Shown here: positions 12,530 to 20,469 of the stretch, piece after piece
How the letters are laid out: every line of letters begins with the position of its first letter
Position numbering within the stretch: the first letter of the stretch is position 1
Source of the DNA: JAWKRB01 sp041389885
Lineage (GTDB): Bacteria > Myxococcota_A > Polyangia > Polyangiales > Ga0077539
Direction of reading: 5' to 3'
Length of the DNA: 64,000 bases
Assembly (NCBI GenBank): GCA_041389885.1
Contig: JAWKRB010000007.1
Coordinates: 124,001-188,000 of the forward strand
Translations under genes and position numbers: made by a program
Notes under the pieces: model-generated
What the model saw: only the letters and a program-made list of their open reading frames with translations
Databases searched by the model: none
Told to the model about the DNA's origin: nothing

Positions 12530-13363
12530 TCACCCCGCGCCGCGTCGGGCAGGCCGTCTCGCGGGCTTCTTGCGAGGCGCGACGAGGCCCGATCGCGCGA
12601 TCACCTCGCTCGTGAGGGCCTCGTAGTCCTCCCGGCCGCGGCCGCCCTCGGGCTCGTGCTCGAAGATCGTGCGTCGGTGCGAGGGCGCGGCCTTGTGGTG
12701 CGTGTTCGCGCGGATCACCGCGTCGCACACGGCGGCTCCGAAGCGTCCGCGGAGCACGTCTTCGACCTCCTGGGTGATGCGCTCGCGGCGGTCGACCAGG
12801 GTGAGCACGTACCCCAGCACCGTGGCCTGCGCCCCCGCGCGGTCGCGGAGCTTCTCGAGGGTGTCGCCCAGGAGCTTGAGCCCGAGCATCGGGAGGTACT
12901 CGCAGGAGACCGGGATGAGCACCCGCTGCGCGGCGACGAGCGCGTTGATGGTCAGCAGCCCGAGGTAGGGCGCGGTGTCGATCACGAGCACGTCCATGCC
13001 CTGGGTGACCGGGCCGCGCAGCGCCCGCTCGAAGACCCGCTCGCGGCCGAAGGCCGACGCGAGGTGCAGGTCGACCAGCGCCATCTGCTCCCCCGCGGGC
13101 GCGATGAAGAGGTGCTCGAGGCGCGTGGGGACCACCGCGTCGTCGAGGGTGCGCGCGTCGTCGAGGAGCACCCGGGCGACCTCGACCTGGCCCTCCTCGG
13201 GGCTCGCGCCGAGGGTCGCGCTGGCGCTGCCCTGGATGTCCAGGTCGACCAGCAGCGTGCGGAGCCCTCGCCGCGCGAGGCCCGCGGCGAGGTTCACGGC
13301 GGTGGTGGTCTTTCCGACCCCGCCCTTCTGGTTCGCGATCGCGAGGATGAGTGGCCCTGCCAT
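12530..13363 (-). CDS. ParA/MinD-family ATPase, orphan
   Basis: A 277-aa ParA-type ATPase. The deviant Walker A motif KGGVGKTTTAVNLAAGLA lies near residues 13-30, with Walker A' LLVDLDIQGSAS and Walker B DVLVIDTAPYLG after it. The ATG at 13363 directly precedes MAGPLILAIANQKGG; an upstream TTG at 13402 would add 13 residues without recognisable function. It dimerises on ATP and binds DNA or a surface non-specifically. No ParB or parS candidate lies in the window, so it is more likely a cargo-positioning or orphan ParA than the chromosome segregation protein. The tail is very basic (PRKKPARRPARR), fitting DNA contact. It sits 56 nt upstream of lon on the same strand. Confidence 0.88.
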   Translation of the reverse strand: MAGPLILAIANQKGGVGKTTTAVNLAAGLARRGLRTLLVDLDIQGSASATLGASPEEGQVEVARVLLDDARTLDDAVVPTRLEHLFIAPAGEQMALVDLHLASAFGRERVFERALRGPVTQGMDVLVIDTAPYLGLLTINALVAAQRVLIPVSCEYLPMLGLKLLGDTLEKLRDRAGAQATVLGYVLTLVDRRERITQEVEDVLRGRFGAAVCDAVIRANTHHKAAPSHRRTIFEHEPEGGRGREDYEALTSEVIARSGLVAPRKKPARRPARRGAG

Positions 13364-13572
13364 GTCGCGCGGACCATCGACGGAGGCGTCGTCCCCGGTC
13401 AAGGCCCCTGGAGCTCTTCATGGGGGTGAATGTCCTACCCCTCGAAGCCCTTGCGTCGACGCCTGGACTCTGCGTAAAAGTGGCCCCCCTTAACGCCCCG
13501 TGGTCCTTGTCTTGATGCGCAGAGTCGGCCCCTGAGGCCCCCTTTCGAGTGAACGCAGTGACGGAGCGATCG

Positions 13573-13776
13573 ATGTCGGGATTCAACCTTCGCGTGGCGG
13601 CGGCCCTCTCGGCGCCCCTGTTGTTGTCGGGGTGCCAGGTGGCGGTGGTCGGCAACTCGGTCGTGCTCGGCATGGCCCTGGGTTTGTTCCTCGGCACGCT
13701 CCAGCTGGGGCGGCGCCCCGCCAACGCGACCGCGCGCGACGACGCGCGCAGCCCGGCCACGACCACGCACCGATGA
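13573..13776 (+). CDS. Small lipoprotein
   Basis: A 67-aa protein starting at ATG 13573 (MSGFNLRVAAALSAPLLLSG then C), with a clear lipobox LLSGC at residue 21 and a hydrophobic stretch after it (VVLGMALGLFLGTLQLG). The short polar tail has no motif. An earlier ATG at 13549 in the same frame would lengthen the n-region but lacks a better ribosome-binding site; the sequence before 13573 carries ACGGAG. It is divergent from parA and 37 nt before the TIGR04552 gene, with which it may be co-transcribed. Confidence 0.65.
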   Translation: MSGFNLRVAAALSAPLLLSGCQVAVVGNSVVLGMALGLFLGTLQLGRRPANATARDDARSPATTTHR

Positions 13777-13813
13777 GCGCGGCGACGCCGCGACGCGCCG
13801 GCGAGCGCGGGGC

Positions 13814-14920
13814 ATGACCTCGCCCCGGTCTGAGTTCCGCGCCCTCGATCAGCTCACGCTCCAGGACGTCGAGGCGATTCGCACGATCCTGCGCGGCGAG
13901 TCGGTGATCGACTGGCAGCGGCTGTTCTTCGCCGACGCGCACGCCGCAGCGGAGTTTCTGCGCGCGCAGGGCCTCGACCCCGACGACAAGCGAGACCGCG
14001 AGCGCATGGACAGCGTGCGCGACGAGGCCATCGCCTACCTGCGCCGCAACTTCGAGTATCCCATCCCTCGCACGATGGCGACGATGTCGACGCTCGACCT
14101 CCTGCGGTCGGCGTCGGGCAAGGGGCACAAGCAGGTGTGCGCGTGCGTGATCTTGAAGGTCATGCACATCATCCACCACCTCTCGGGCCGCGAGCTGCTG
14201 TACTCCCTGCCGCTCTCCGACGCGCAGGTGTTTCAGCACGTCGAGGAGAAGATCTACCGGGTGATCGGCGGGATGATGGCCGACGGGCTCCCGGTGGTGG
14301 AGTTCTTGGGCGGGCGCAAGAACCGCGACTCGGTCTACACGAAGCTGCTCTCGAAGAGCGAGACCATCGCGGCGCAGATCTACGACAAGCTCAGGTTTCG
14401 CGTGGTGACCCGCAGCACCGACGACGTGCTGCCCGTGCTGAACTACCTGTCGCGCAAGCTGTTCCCCTTCAGCTACCTGATCCCCTCCGAGAGCAAGAAC
14501 ACCCTCGTCGACATCCGCGCCGTGGCGAAGGATCACCCGACCTTCGCCTCGCACCTGCGCGACCCGATGGCGCGCCGCCGCGAGGAGGTGCTCGCCGACC
14601 TCGTCGACAACCGCTTCAGCGCGAGGAGCTACCGCGTGGTGCACTTCGTGGTCGACCTCCCCGTGCGGCTCCCCGACGAGGTGCTCGCCGACGCGCCGCC
14701 CTCGGCGAGGGACCTCGGCGCGGTGGTCTTCGTGCTCACCGAGTTTCAGCTCGTCGACCAGGCCGCCGAGACCGCCAACGCCCTCGGCGACGCCTCGCAC
14801 GAGCGCTACAAGGAGCGACAGCGGCTCGCGGTTCGAGACCGCCTGCGCCTCGGCGCGCAGCCCCCTCCCCGCGCCCCGCGCGCCCCGAGCGTCGCGCCGA
14901 GGGCGCGCACCAAGCCCTGA
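13814..14920 (+). CDS. TIGR04552 family protein (RelA/SpoT-like fold suspected)
   Basis: A 368-aa cytosolic protein that I recognise from myxobacterial genomes as the TIGR04552 family, whose function is not established. The middle (about residues 170-225) reads NRDSVYTKLLSKSETIAAQI, then YDKLRFRVVT and LFPFSYLIPSESKNTLV. This follows the layout of a RelA/SpoT synthetase core: K.xS...K, an A.Q..D..R.R.V helix-strand, then a Y and N-rich end. That relationship is my inference from the pattern, not a search result. No HD hydrolase, TGS or ACT domain is seen. The C-terminus is Arg/Pro-rich and probably disordered. Intact frame; single gene or second gene after the small lipoprotein. Confidence 0.75.
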   Translation: MTSPRSEFRALDQLTLQDVEAIRTILRGESVIDWQRLFFADAHAAAEFLRAQGLDPDDKRDRERMDSVRDEAIAYLRRNFEYPIPRTMATMSTLDLLRSASGKGHKQVCACVILKVMHIIHHLSGRELLYSLPLSDAQVFQHVEEKIYRVIGGMMADGLPVVEFLGGRKNRDSVYTKLLSKSETIAAQIYDKLRFRVVTRSTDDVLPVLNYLSRKLFPFSYLIPSESKNTLVDIRAVAKDHPTFASHLRDPMARRREEVLADLVDNRFSARSYRVVHFVVDLPVRLPDEVLADAPPSARDLGAVVFVLTEFQLVDQAAETANALGDASHERYKERQRLAVRDRLRLGAQPPPRAPRAPSVAPRARTKP

Positions 14921-15048
14921 GTCCTCCCGCCGGGCGGCGCGCAATTCGACCGCCCGCCCTCGACGCGAGGCGCGAGGTGCCTAGGTTCTGTCGCGCCGTT
15001 TGACCGCGGCGCGCCACGCGAACCACAACGCACCGGTTGGAGGTGCCT

Positions 15049-15963
15049 ATGACGAAGATCCGTTCTCTCTCCCGCGCACTCGCCCTCTCGCTGCCCCTCG
15101 GCCTCGCCCTCGGCGGCGTGGCCAACGCGGGCACGCTCCAGGTCCGCGACGAGGCGAGCCTCCTCACGCCGGCTGACGTCTCGGCGCTCCGCGCGCAGGT
15201 CGAGGCGCAGCCCTTCGACGTTCGGGTGTGGACCACGCGCTCAGGCACCGACCGCGCCGCCTTCGACGCGCGCGTGGGTCGGCTCGTGGCCTCGCCCCGC
15301 ATGGTGGTCATCGCCGTCGACCCCGTGCACCGCCGCACCTCGGTGCATTTCGGTCTGAGCACCGGCGTTGCCGCGGAGCGCTACCAGGCCATTCGAGACG
15401 CGGGCGCGACGTCGTTTCGCACCAGCGAGTGGCGGGGCGGGCTCTCGGCGATCGTGCGCGCCACGGGCGAAAGCGCCACGATGCGCCCGGCGAGAGGGGC
15501 CCGGTCGACGGGCTTTCCGTGGGCCCTCGTGCTCCTCGGCGTGGGCACCATCGCGGGCGTCGCCCTGCTCGTGCGCTTCGTGCGCGGCCGCGCCCAGCAG
15601 ATGGGCGGATACCCCGGCTCGAACCCCAACGCGCCGGGCTACTACGACCCCAACGCAGGGCACGGCGGGATGAACTACGGGCCGGGATACGGGCCCAACT
15701 ACGGGCCGGGATACGGGCCCAACTACGGGCCGGGATACGGGCCCAGCGGCGGCAGCGGCCTGGGCGCGGGGCTCGTGGGCGCGGGCCTCGGCGGCCTCGC
15801 GGGCTACGCGATCGGGCGCTCGATGTCGAACACCGAGAGCCACGGCGCGGAGCACGGCTCCTTCGGTTCGAGCCACGACGCCGGCGGAGGAGACTTCGAC
15901 GCCGGCGGCGGCGCGTCGGACTGGGGTGACAGCGGCGGAGGCGACGGCGGCGGGGACTGGTAG
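15049..15963 (+). CDS. TPM-like membrane protein with Gly/Tyr repeats
   Basis: A 304-aa protein with a cleavable signal peptide (residues 1-28, ending VANAG). A TPM_phosphatase-like extracytoplasmic domain follows (about residues 30-145; LQVRDEASLLTPADVSALRA, then VVVIAVDP), then a membrane helix (FPWALVLLGVGTIAGVALLV, about 162-181). The C-terminal region is low complexity: GPGYGPNY repeats, a Gly-Ala hydrophobic segment (GAGLVGAGLGGLAGYAIG) and a Gly/Asp/Trp tail resembling those of other TPM proteins. The ATG at 15049 is preceded by GGAGGTG. TPM domains occur in membrane protein quality control and as acid phosphatases; which applies here is unknown. Confidence 0.72.
   Translation: MTKIRSLSRALALSLPLGLALGGVANAGTLQVRDEASLLTPADVSALRAQVEAQPFDVRVWTTRSGTDRAAFDARVGRLVASPRMVVIAVDPVHRRTSVHFGLSTGVAAERYQAIRDAGATSFRTSEWRGGLSAIVRATGESATMRPARGARSTGFPWALVLLGVGTIAGVALLVRFVRGRAQQMGGYPGSNPNAPGYYDPNAGHGGMNYGPGYGPNYGPGYGPNYGPGYGPSGGSGLGAGLVGAGLGGLAGYAIGRSMSNTESHGAEHGSFGSSHDAGGGDFDAGGGASDWGDSGGGDGGGDW
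15673..15744 (+). repeat. Three perfect 24-bp tandem repeats inside the TPM-like gene
   Basis: The 24-base unit starting AACTACGGGCCGGGATACGG occurs three times without a mismatch at 15673-15696, 15697-15720 and 15721-15744. Each unit encodes the octapeptide NYGPGYGP. Perfect identity at the DNA level, including third positions, points to recent slippage or unequal crossing-over, so copy number may vary between strains. Confidence 0.95.
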
Positions 15964-16052
15964 GCCCCCCGACCGGGAGCGCTCACCCCGCCGAACGGAT
16001 TGACAGCGCCCGGGAGATGGGTGTCCGTTGCCCGCGAAGAGAGGGATCACGG

Positions 16053-17516
16053 ATGCCAGGGACCGAGCGGCTCGCCGCACTCGATGCGACCGGAGAGATG
16101 CCCGCGATGCGGGCGACCGAGGTGGCCCCCGTCGCAGGGGCGTCGGGGGTCGCGCCCCCTCCGGCGCCGCCTCCCCTCAAGACCGGCTCGGTCTTTCACG
16201 GGTTGAAGGTCCACTCGCTCCTCGGCGAAGGGGGCATGGGAGCCGCGCACATCGTGAGCCACCCCGTGCTCCGCATGCCGCTGGTGCTCAAGACCTTCAA
16301 GACCGCCGCGCCCGCGCAGATCTTTCGAGAGGCGCACCTCGCCGCGCGGGTGCTCTCGCCGCAGGTGGTGTCGGTGCTCGACGCCGGCGTCGAAGACGGC
16401 GTGGCCTTCGTCGTGCAGCGCTACGTCGACGGCCTCGACCTCGAGGAGCTGCTGCTCGCCATGCGCGAGATCGGCCGGCTCCTGCCCGTCGACGTCGTCG
16501 TGCGCGTGCTGCTCGACGCCGCCCGCGGGCTCCAGGCGATTCACCAGGCGGGCGTGGTGCATCGGGACGTGAAGCCCGCGAACCTGTTCCTGTGCGGTAA
16601 CGGCGCGACGATGATCGGTGATTTCGGCATCGCCACCGAGGCCCTGCGCCGCGAGGAGTCTGAGCCGCTCATGGGCACGCCGTCGTTCATGGCCCCGGAG
16701 CAGTGGCACCAGGCCCACGTCGACCGCCGCACCGACCTCTACGCCCTGGGCGCCACCGCGCACCTCCTCGCGACCAACGAGACGCCCTTTCACGGAGACA
16801 GCGCGGCGCAGCTCGGCGTCGCCCACGTCACCGAGAGCTACCACCCGCCGACGCCGCGCAGCCCCAGCGAGGCGTACCTCTTCGCCGTCGTCGAGCGCAT
16901 GCTCCGTAAGCGACCCGAGGAGCGCTACGACTCCGCCGACGAGGTGGCCTCGGCGCTCGAGGTCGTGGCCGAGTCAGGCCCGCGGATCGTGCCGCAGGGA
17001 GAGGGCCGCGCGCGGGTGGGCGCGCTCACCGTCGAGATCTCCGTGGGCGACATCTCCGCGGCCGAGGGCGACGTCATCGTCAACGCCGCGAACTGGATGC
17101 TGGTCATGGACCGCGGCGTCGCCGGCGCCCTCAAGCGCGGCGGCGGCGACGAGCTCGAGGCCGAGGCGATGAAGAGCGCGCCCGGCGCCATGGGCCAGGT
17201 CGTGTGGACCGGCGCCGGGGCGCTCAAGGCGCAGCACGTCGCCCACGCCATCGCCGCCCTCGACGGCGCGATCTGCCTGCAGCGCACCACCCTGCGCACG
17301 CTCCTCGGCGCCGAGCGCCGGGGCTGCCGCTCGGTGGTCCTCCCCGCCCTCGGGACCGGCGTCGGCGAGGTGCCCATGGCCCTCGGCGCGAAGCTCATGC
17401 TCGAGGCCTTTCGAACCTTCGCCAGCCTGCACCCCGAGCACGTCCGAGAGCTGCGCGTCGTGCTCTTCAACGAAGAGGCCTCGACCCAGTGGAGAGAGGT
17501 CCTGCGGTCGATGTAA
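16053..17516 (+). CDS. Ser/Thr protein kinase fused to a C-terminal macro domain
   Basis: A 487-aa two-domain protein. After a Pro/Ala-rich start, a Hanks-type kinase occupies about residues 45-310, with the glycine loop LLGEGGMGAAH, the ATP-anchoring Lys of LVLKTFK, the catalytic loop HRDVKPANL (H170, D172), DFGIATE and the APEQ motif. From about residue 322 a macro domain follows: VEISVGDISAAEGDVIVNAA then N, DRGVAGALKRGGGDELEAEA, and LPALGTGVGEVPM. Macro domains bind or hydrolyse ADP-ribose and related nucleotides. No transmembrane segment is seen, so it is cytosolic. The pairing suggests a kinase that reads or removes ADP-ribosyl marks or senses an ADP-ribose metabolite (inference). I chose the ATG at 16053, with AGAGAGGGA upstream. 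Confidence 0.9.
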   Translation: MPGTERLAALDATGEMPAMRATEVAPVAGASGVAPPPAPPPLKTGSVFHGLKVHSLLGEGGMGAAHIVSHPVLRMPLVLKTFKTAAPAQIFREAHLAARVLSPQVVSVLDAGVEDGVAFVVQRYVDGLDLEELLLAMREIGRLLPVDVVVRVLLDAARGLQAIHQAGVVHRDVKPANLFLCGNGATMIGDFGIATEALRREESEPLMGTPSFMAPEQWHQAHVDRRTDLYALGATAHLLATNETPFHGDSAAQLGVAHVTESYHPPTPRSPSEAYLFAVVERMLRKRPEERYDSADEVASALEVVAESGPRIVPQGEGRARVGALTVEISVGDISAAEGDVIVNAANWMLVMDRGVAGALKRGGGDELEAEAMKSAPGAMGQVVWTGAGALKAQHVAHAIAALDGAICLQRTTLRTLLGAERRGCRSVVLPALGTGVGEVPMALGAKLMLEAFRTFASLHPEHVRELRVVLFNEEASTQWREVLRSM

Positions 17517-17545
17517 CGGCGTGACGGAATACGTCACACGCCACC

Positions 17546-19393
17546 TTGCCGGCGCCAGAGCTCCTGGACAGATTGATCGGCGTGAACTCCACGTCGCCGC
17601 TCAGTCAGAACACCCCCGCCAACGACGTCGACCCGCCCGCGCGCCCCTCGCTCCGGCGCATCGGCGCGCAGGTCGGCGCGCGCAGCCTGCTCCGCGCGCA
17701 GCGCTGCGACGCGTGGCGCGCGGTGTACGACGCCCGCGCCCAGGGGAGCACCCTCAAGGCCCGCTGCGAGGGCAGCCAGGGCGAGGCGTGGCGCACGTCG
17801 GTGACGGTGCTCGACGACGGCGGCCTCGTGGCGCGCTGCTCGTGCCCGGTGGGCGAGGCCGGAGCGTGCAAGCACGTGGGCGCGACGCTGCTGGCGTGGC
17901 TCGCGCGGCCGGGGCGCTTCGCGCGGCGCCCCACCCTCGAGGCGCAGATCGCCCGGCTGGACGAGCGTGAGGCCCGCGCGGCGCTGCGCGCGCTGGCGTC
18001 GCGCTCGGCGGAGCTCGAGTCGCTGGTCGAAGACGCTCTCCCCGCGGCGCCTGACGAGGTCGAGGCCGAGGCGCCCGACTGCATCGAGCGCGTGGGCGAG
18101 GCGTTTCGGCGCCTCGAGCGCGAGGCCGACGCGGGGGAGGTCCTCGCCGACGAGGTCGAGCGCGTCCTCGCCGACGCGGTCGCCGACGCGGGGCCCGACA
18201 ACCTCGCGGGGGTGGTGCGCGCGCACGAGCAGGTGCTGCGCGGCGTGCTCGGGCGCGCCCGGCGCCTGGGAGACGGCGCGGCCCCGCTGCGGCCCGTCGT
18301 GCGCCGCTGCCTCGACGCCATGGCCGACGCGGCCCGGCGCATCGAGGATCGCGCGTCGCGGGTCGAGGCCCTGTGGTCGCTGGTGGCGCTGATGGAGTTC
18401 GACATCGAGCGGGGCGTGGCCGCTCGCGCGTCGGCGCCGGGGCGCACCGGCGTGCGTCTCGCGGTCGAGGCCGCGACGGCCGAAGACCGCGCCGCCCTGG
18501 TCGAGCGCGTGCGCGACCGCATGGAGGGGTGCGACGAGTGGTCCCTCCGCGCGTGGACGGGGGTGTACGTCGAGCTCGTGCGCGGCGCCCTCGACGACGA
18601 GCGGTGGTTCGCCCTGTGCCGCGAGCACCAGCGTCACGCGCCGATGGCCACGCGGCTCCTGGAGCTCGGGCGCGTCGACGAGGCGCTGGCCGCGGCCGAG
18701 CGCGTGGGCGACGGCGCGGTGCTCGAGCTCGCCGACGCCTTCGTGCGCCACGGCGCGGGGGAGCCCTTCGCGGAGATGCTCTCGGCGCGGGTCGCGCGCG
18801 CGTCGGAGTCGAACCGCCAGCGGATCGCGGCGTGGCTGAGCGAGCGCGCGGCGGCGCGGCGCGACGACGCCGCGGCGGCCGACCTCGCGGAGCGCATGCT
18901 CAAGGCCCGCCCCAGCGCCGAGGCCTGGGAGGCGCTGCGCGACGCGGCGACGCGCGCGGGCGTGTGGACCGAGGCGCGCGCGCGGTCGCTGCGCGCGCTC
19001 GAAGAGGCCGCCCACCCGCTGCTCGTCGAGGTGCTGCTCGCCGCGGGGGACCTGCGCCGCGCCTGCGAGGTCGCGTGCTCGCCGCGAGCGCAGACCCCGT
19101 CGTTTCGCGCCGCGCGCGAGGCCCTGGCCGCGCGGCTCGAGGGCGAGGCGCCCGTCGAGGCGGCGCGGGTCCTTCGGGCGCAGGCCGAGGCCCTGATCGC
19201 GCAGCGAGGGCGCGCGGGCTACGTCGACGCGTGCGCGGCGCTCGCGAGGGCGCGGCGCGTGCTCTGCGAGGTCGGCAGGGGCGCCGAGGCCGACGGGTGG
19301 ATCGACGCGCTCCGCGCGAAGCACGCGAACCGCCCGGCGCTCAAGCAGCTCATGGAGCTTCATTTCGGCGAGGCGGTGCGCGAGGCGGGGTGA
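17546..19393 (+). CDS. SWIM zinc-finger protein with helical repeats
   Basis: A protein of up to 615 aa. A SWIM motif lies at residues 98-110 (CSCPVGEAGACKH, CxC-x7-CxH), preceded by the usual beta-hairpin (TSVTVLDDGGLVARC). SWIM domains bind zinc and mediate DNA or protein contacts. The remaining 500 residues are Ala/Arg/Glu-rich helices resembling TPR or HEAT-type repeats, as in other bacterial SWIM family proteins. The frame could also begin at a GTG near 17582, 12 codons in. It follows the kinase-macro gene by 29 nt on the same strand, so co-transcription is plausible. Function unknown. Confidence 0.82.
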   Translation: MPAPELLDRLIGVNSTSPLSQNTPANDVDPPARPSLRRIGAQVGARSLLRAQRCDAWRAVYDARAQGSTLKARCEGSQGEAWRTSVTVLDDGGLVARCSCPVGEAGACKHVGATLLAWLARPGRFARRPTLEAQIARLDEREARAALRALASRSAELESLVEDALPAAPDEVEAEAPDCIERVGEAFRRLEREADAGEVLADEVERVLADAVADAGPDNLAGVVRAHEQVLRGVLGRARRLGDGAAPLRPVVRRCLDAMADAARRIEDRASRVEALWSLVALMEFDIERGVAARASAPGRTGVRLAVEAATAEDRAALVERVRDRMEGCDEWSLRAWTGVYVELVRGALDDERWFALCREHQRHAPMATRLLELGRVDEALAAAERVGDGAVLELADAFVRHGAGEPFAEMLSARVARASESNRQRIAAWLSERAAARRDDAAAADLAERMLKARPSAEAWEALRDAATRAGVWTEARARSLRALEEAAHPLLVEVLLAAGDLRRACEVACSPRAQTPSFRAAREALAARLEGEAPVEAARVLRAQAEALIAQRGRAGYVDACAALARARRVLCEVGRGAEADGWIDALRAKHANRPALKQLMELHFGEAVREAG

Positions 19394-19402
19394 CCTCGGT
19401 GC

Positions 19403-19651
19403 TCAGGGGATCTCGTCGTCGTCCCAGTCGCGCTGCGCGCGCGCGCGCGCCAGCGACTCGCGGATCGCGTCGAGGTCCTCGGGGCCGGCGTACGCCTCCA
19501 TCGCGGGGAGCACGCTCGACTCGAAGGTGTCGAGGTCGAAGACCTCGCCGTCGACCGGGCCGTTCACCCGCCGCGTCGAGATCGCCACGCCGTCGGGGGC
19601 GAGGGTCAGGCGAATGGTGTGGCCCTCGTCGGTCTCGAATTCCCAGATCAT
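19403..19651 (-). CDS. Small acidic hypothetical protein
   Basis: An 82-aa protein from ATG 19651 (MIWEFETDEGHTIRLTLAPD), with GAGGAG about 11 nt upstream. The first half alternates strand-like residues; the second is an acidic helix ending RDWDDDEIP. No known domain, signal peptide or membrane segment. It converges with the SWIM gene (9 nt between stops) and is divergent from the lipoprotein at 19732. Confidence 0.6.
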   Translation of the reverse strand: MIWEFETDEGHTIRLTLAPDGVAISTRRVNGPVDGEVFDLDTFESSVLPAMEAYAGPEDLDAIRESLARARAQRDWDDDEIP

Positions 19652-19731
19652 TTCTCCGGACGCTCCTCGTCGGCCCAATCGCCGACGGTAGTTGACACCG
19701 CTTGGCAATCGCGGCGAAAGCTTGCGACATC

Positions 19732-20469
19732 ATGCGCTTTGTCTACATCGCCTCCGCGCTCTCGGCCCTGGTCCTCTCGGCGTGCTCCTCGTCACCCACG
19801 AGCACGCCGACGGACGACGGAGGCGTCGCGGTCGACGTGCCCGACATCGCCTTCGTCGACGAGACCCTCACGGGGTACGGCAACGTCGCGGTGACCTGGA
19901 CGGTGAACGGCATGCCCCCGGCCACGGGCTGCGCCGCCGCGGGCGCCGAGAGCGTGCGGCTCCAGGTGTTCTTCGGGCGCCCCGAGGTCGTGCCCTGCAC
20001 CCAGGGGCGATTCGACGCGGCGATGGTCTCCGCGAGCACCCTGAACATCGGCGCCGACCTGCTCCGCGCCGACGGCTCGGAGATCTACCGATACAACTTC
20101 GAGACCACCGTGCGCGGCGGGCAGACCTCAGACGTGGCCGTGCCCTTCGACCCCCCCGGCAGCCTCCGGGTGACCTGGACCGTGAACGGCCTCACCCCCG
20201 CGGAGGAGTGCGGCAACGTGGGCGGCTACGACGTACGGCTGATGGGGCGACGGCTCACCGCGCCCACGCGCCCGCCCACCTGCCGCGCGGGGGTCTATAC
20301 GTTCCGCGACGTGCAGCCGGGCGAGTGGGAGGTCGAGGGTACGCTGACGGTGCTCGCGACGGCGACCACCGTGCGCGGGGTGAACACCCAGCGCGGCACC
20401 GCGAGCGTCGCGTCGGGGGGCTCGGGCGAGCTCACGCTGGCCTTCGAGGCGCCGCAGCGCGATCAGTGA
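19732..20469 (+). CDS. Lipoprotein with two related beta-domains
   Basis: A 245-aa lipoprotein: MRFVYIASALSALVLSAC gives a signal peptide with lipobox LSAC at residue 18. The mature part holds two similar halves, one opening VAVTWTVNGMPPATGC (about residue 45) and the other LRVTWTVNGLTPAEEC (about residue 145). Each then gives a C-containing loop and beta-strands, so the protein arose by an internal duplication. No catalytic motif. The stop region overlaps the convergent DUF790 gene by 7 nt. Probably an outer-membrane-anchored surface protein of unknown role. Confidence 0.75.
   Translation: MRFVYIASALSALVLSACSSSPTSTPTDDGGVAVDVPDIAFVDETLTGYGNVAVTWTVNGMPPATGCAAAGAESVRLQVFFGRPEVVPCTQGRFDAAMVSASTLNIGADLLRADGSEIYRYNFETTVRGGQTSDVAVPFDPPGSLRVTWTVNGLTPAEECGNVGGYDVRLMGRRLTAPTRPPTCRAGVYTFRDVQPGEWEVEGTLTVLATATTVRGVNTQRGTASVASGGSGELTLAFEAPQRDQ

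Noticed and set aside
12530..13363. ParA considered as the chromosome-segregation ParA
   Set aside because: No parB, parS-like palindromes, gidAB or dnaA nearby.
15673..15744. Repeat array considered as CRISPR-like
   Set aside because: Units are directly adjacent without spacers and encode an in-frame octapeptide.
19692..19720. TTGACA box considered as a sigma-70 -35 element for the lipoprotein at 19732
   Set aside because: No acceptable -10 sequence at 16-18 nt spacing and the start codon would be almost at the transcription start.
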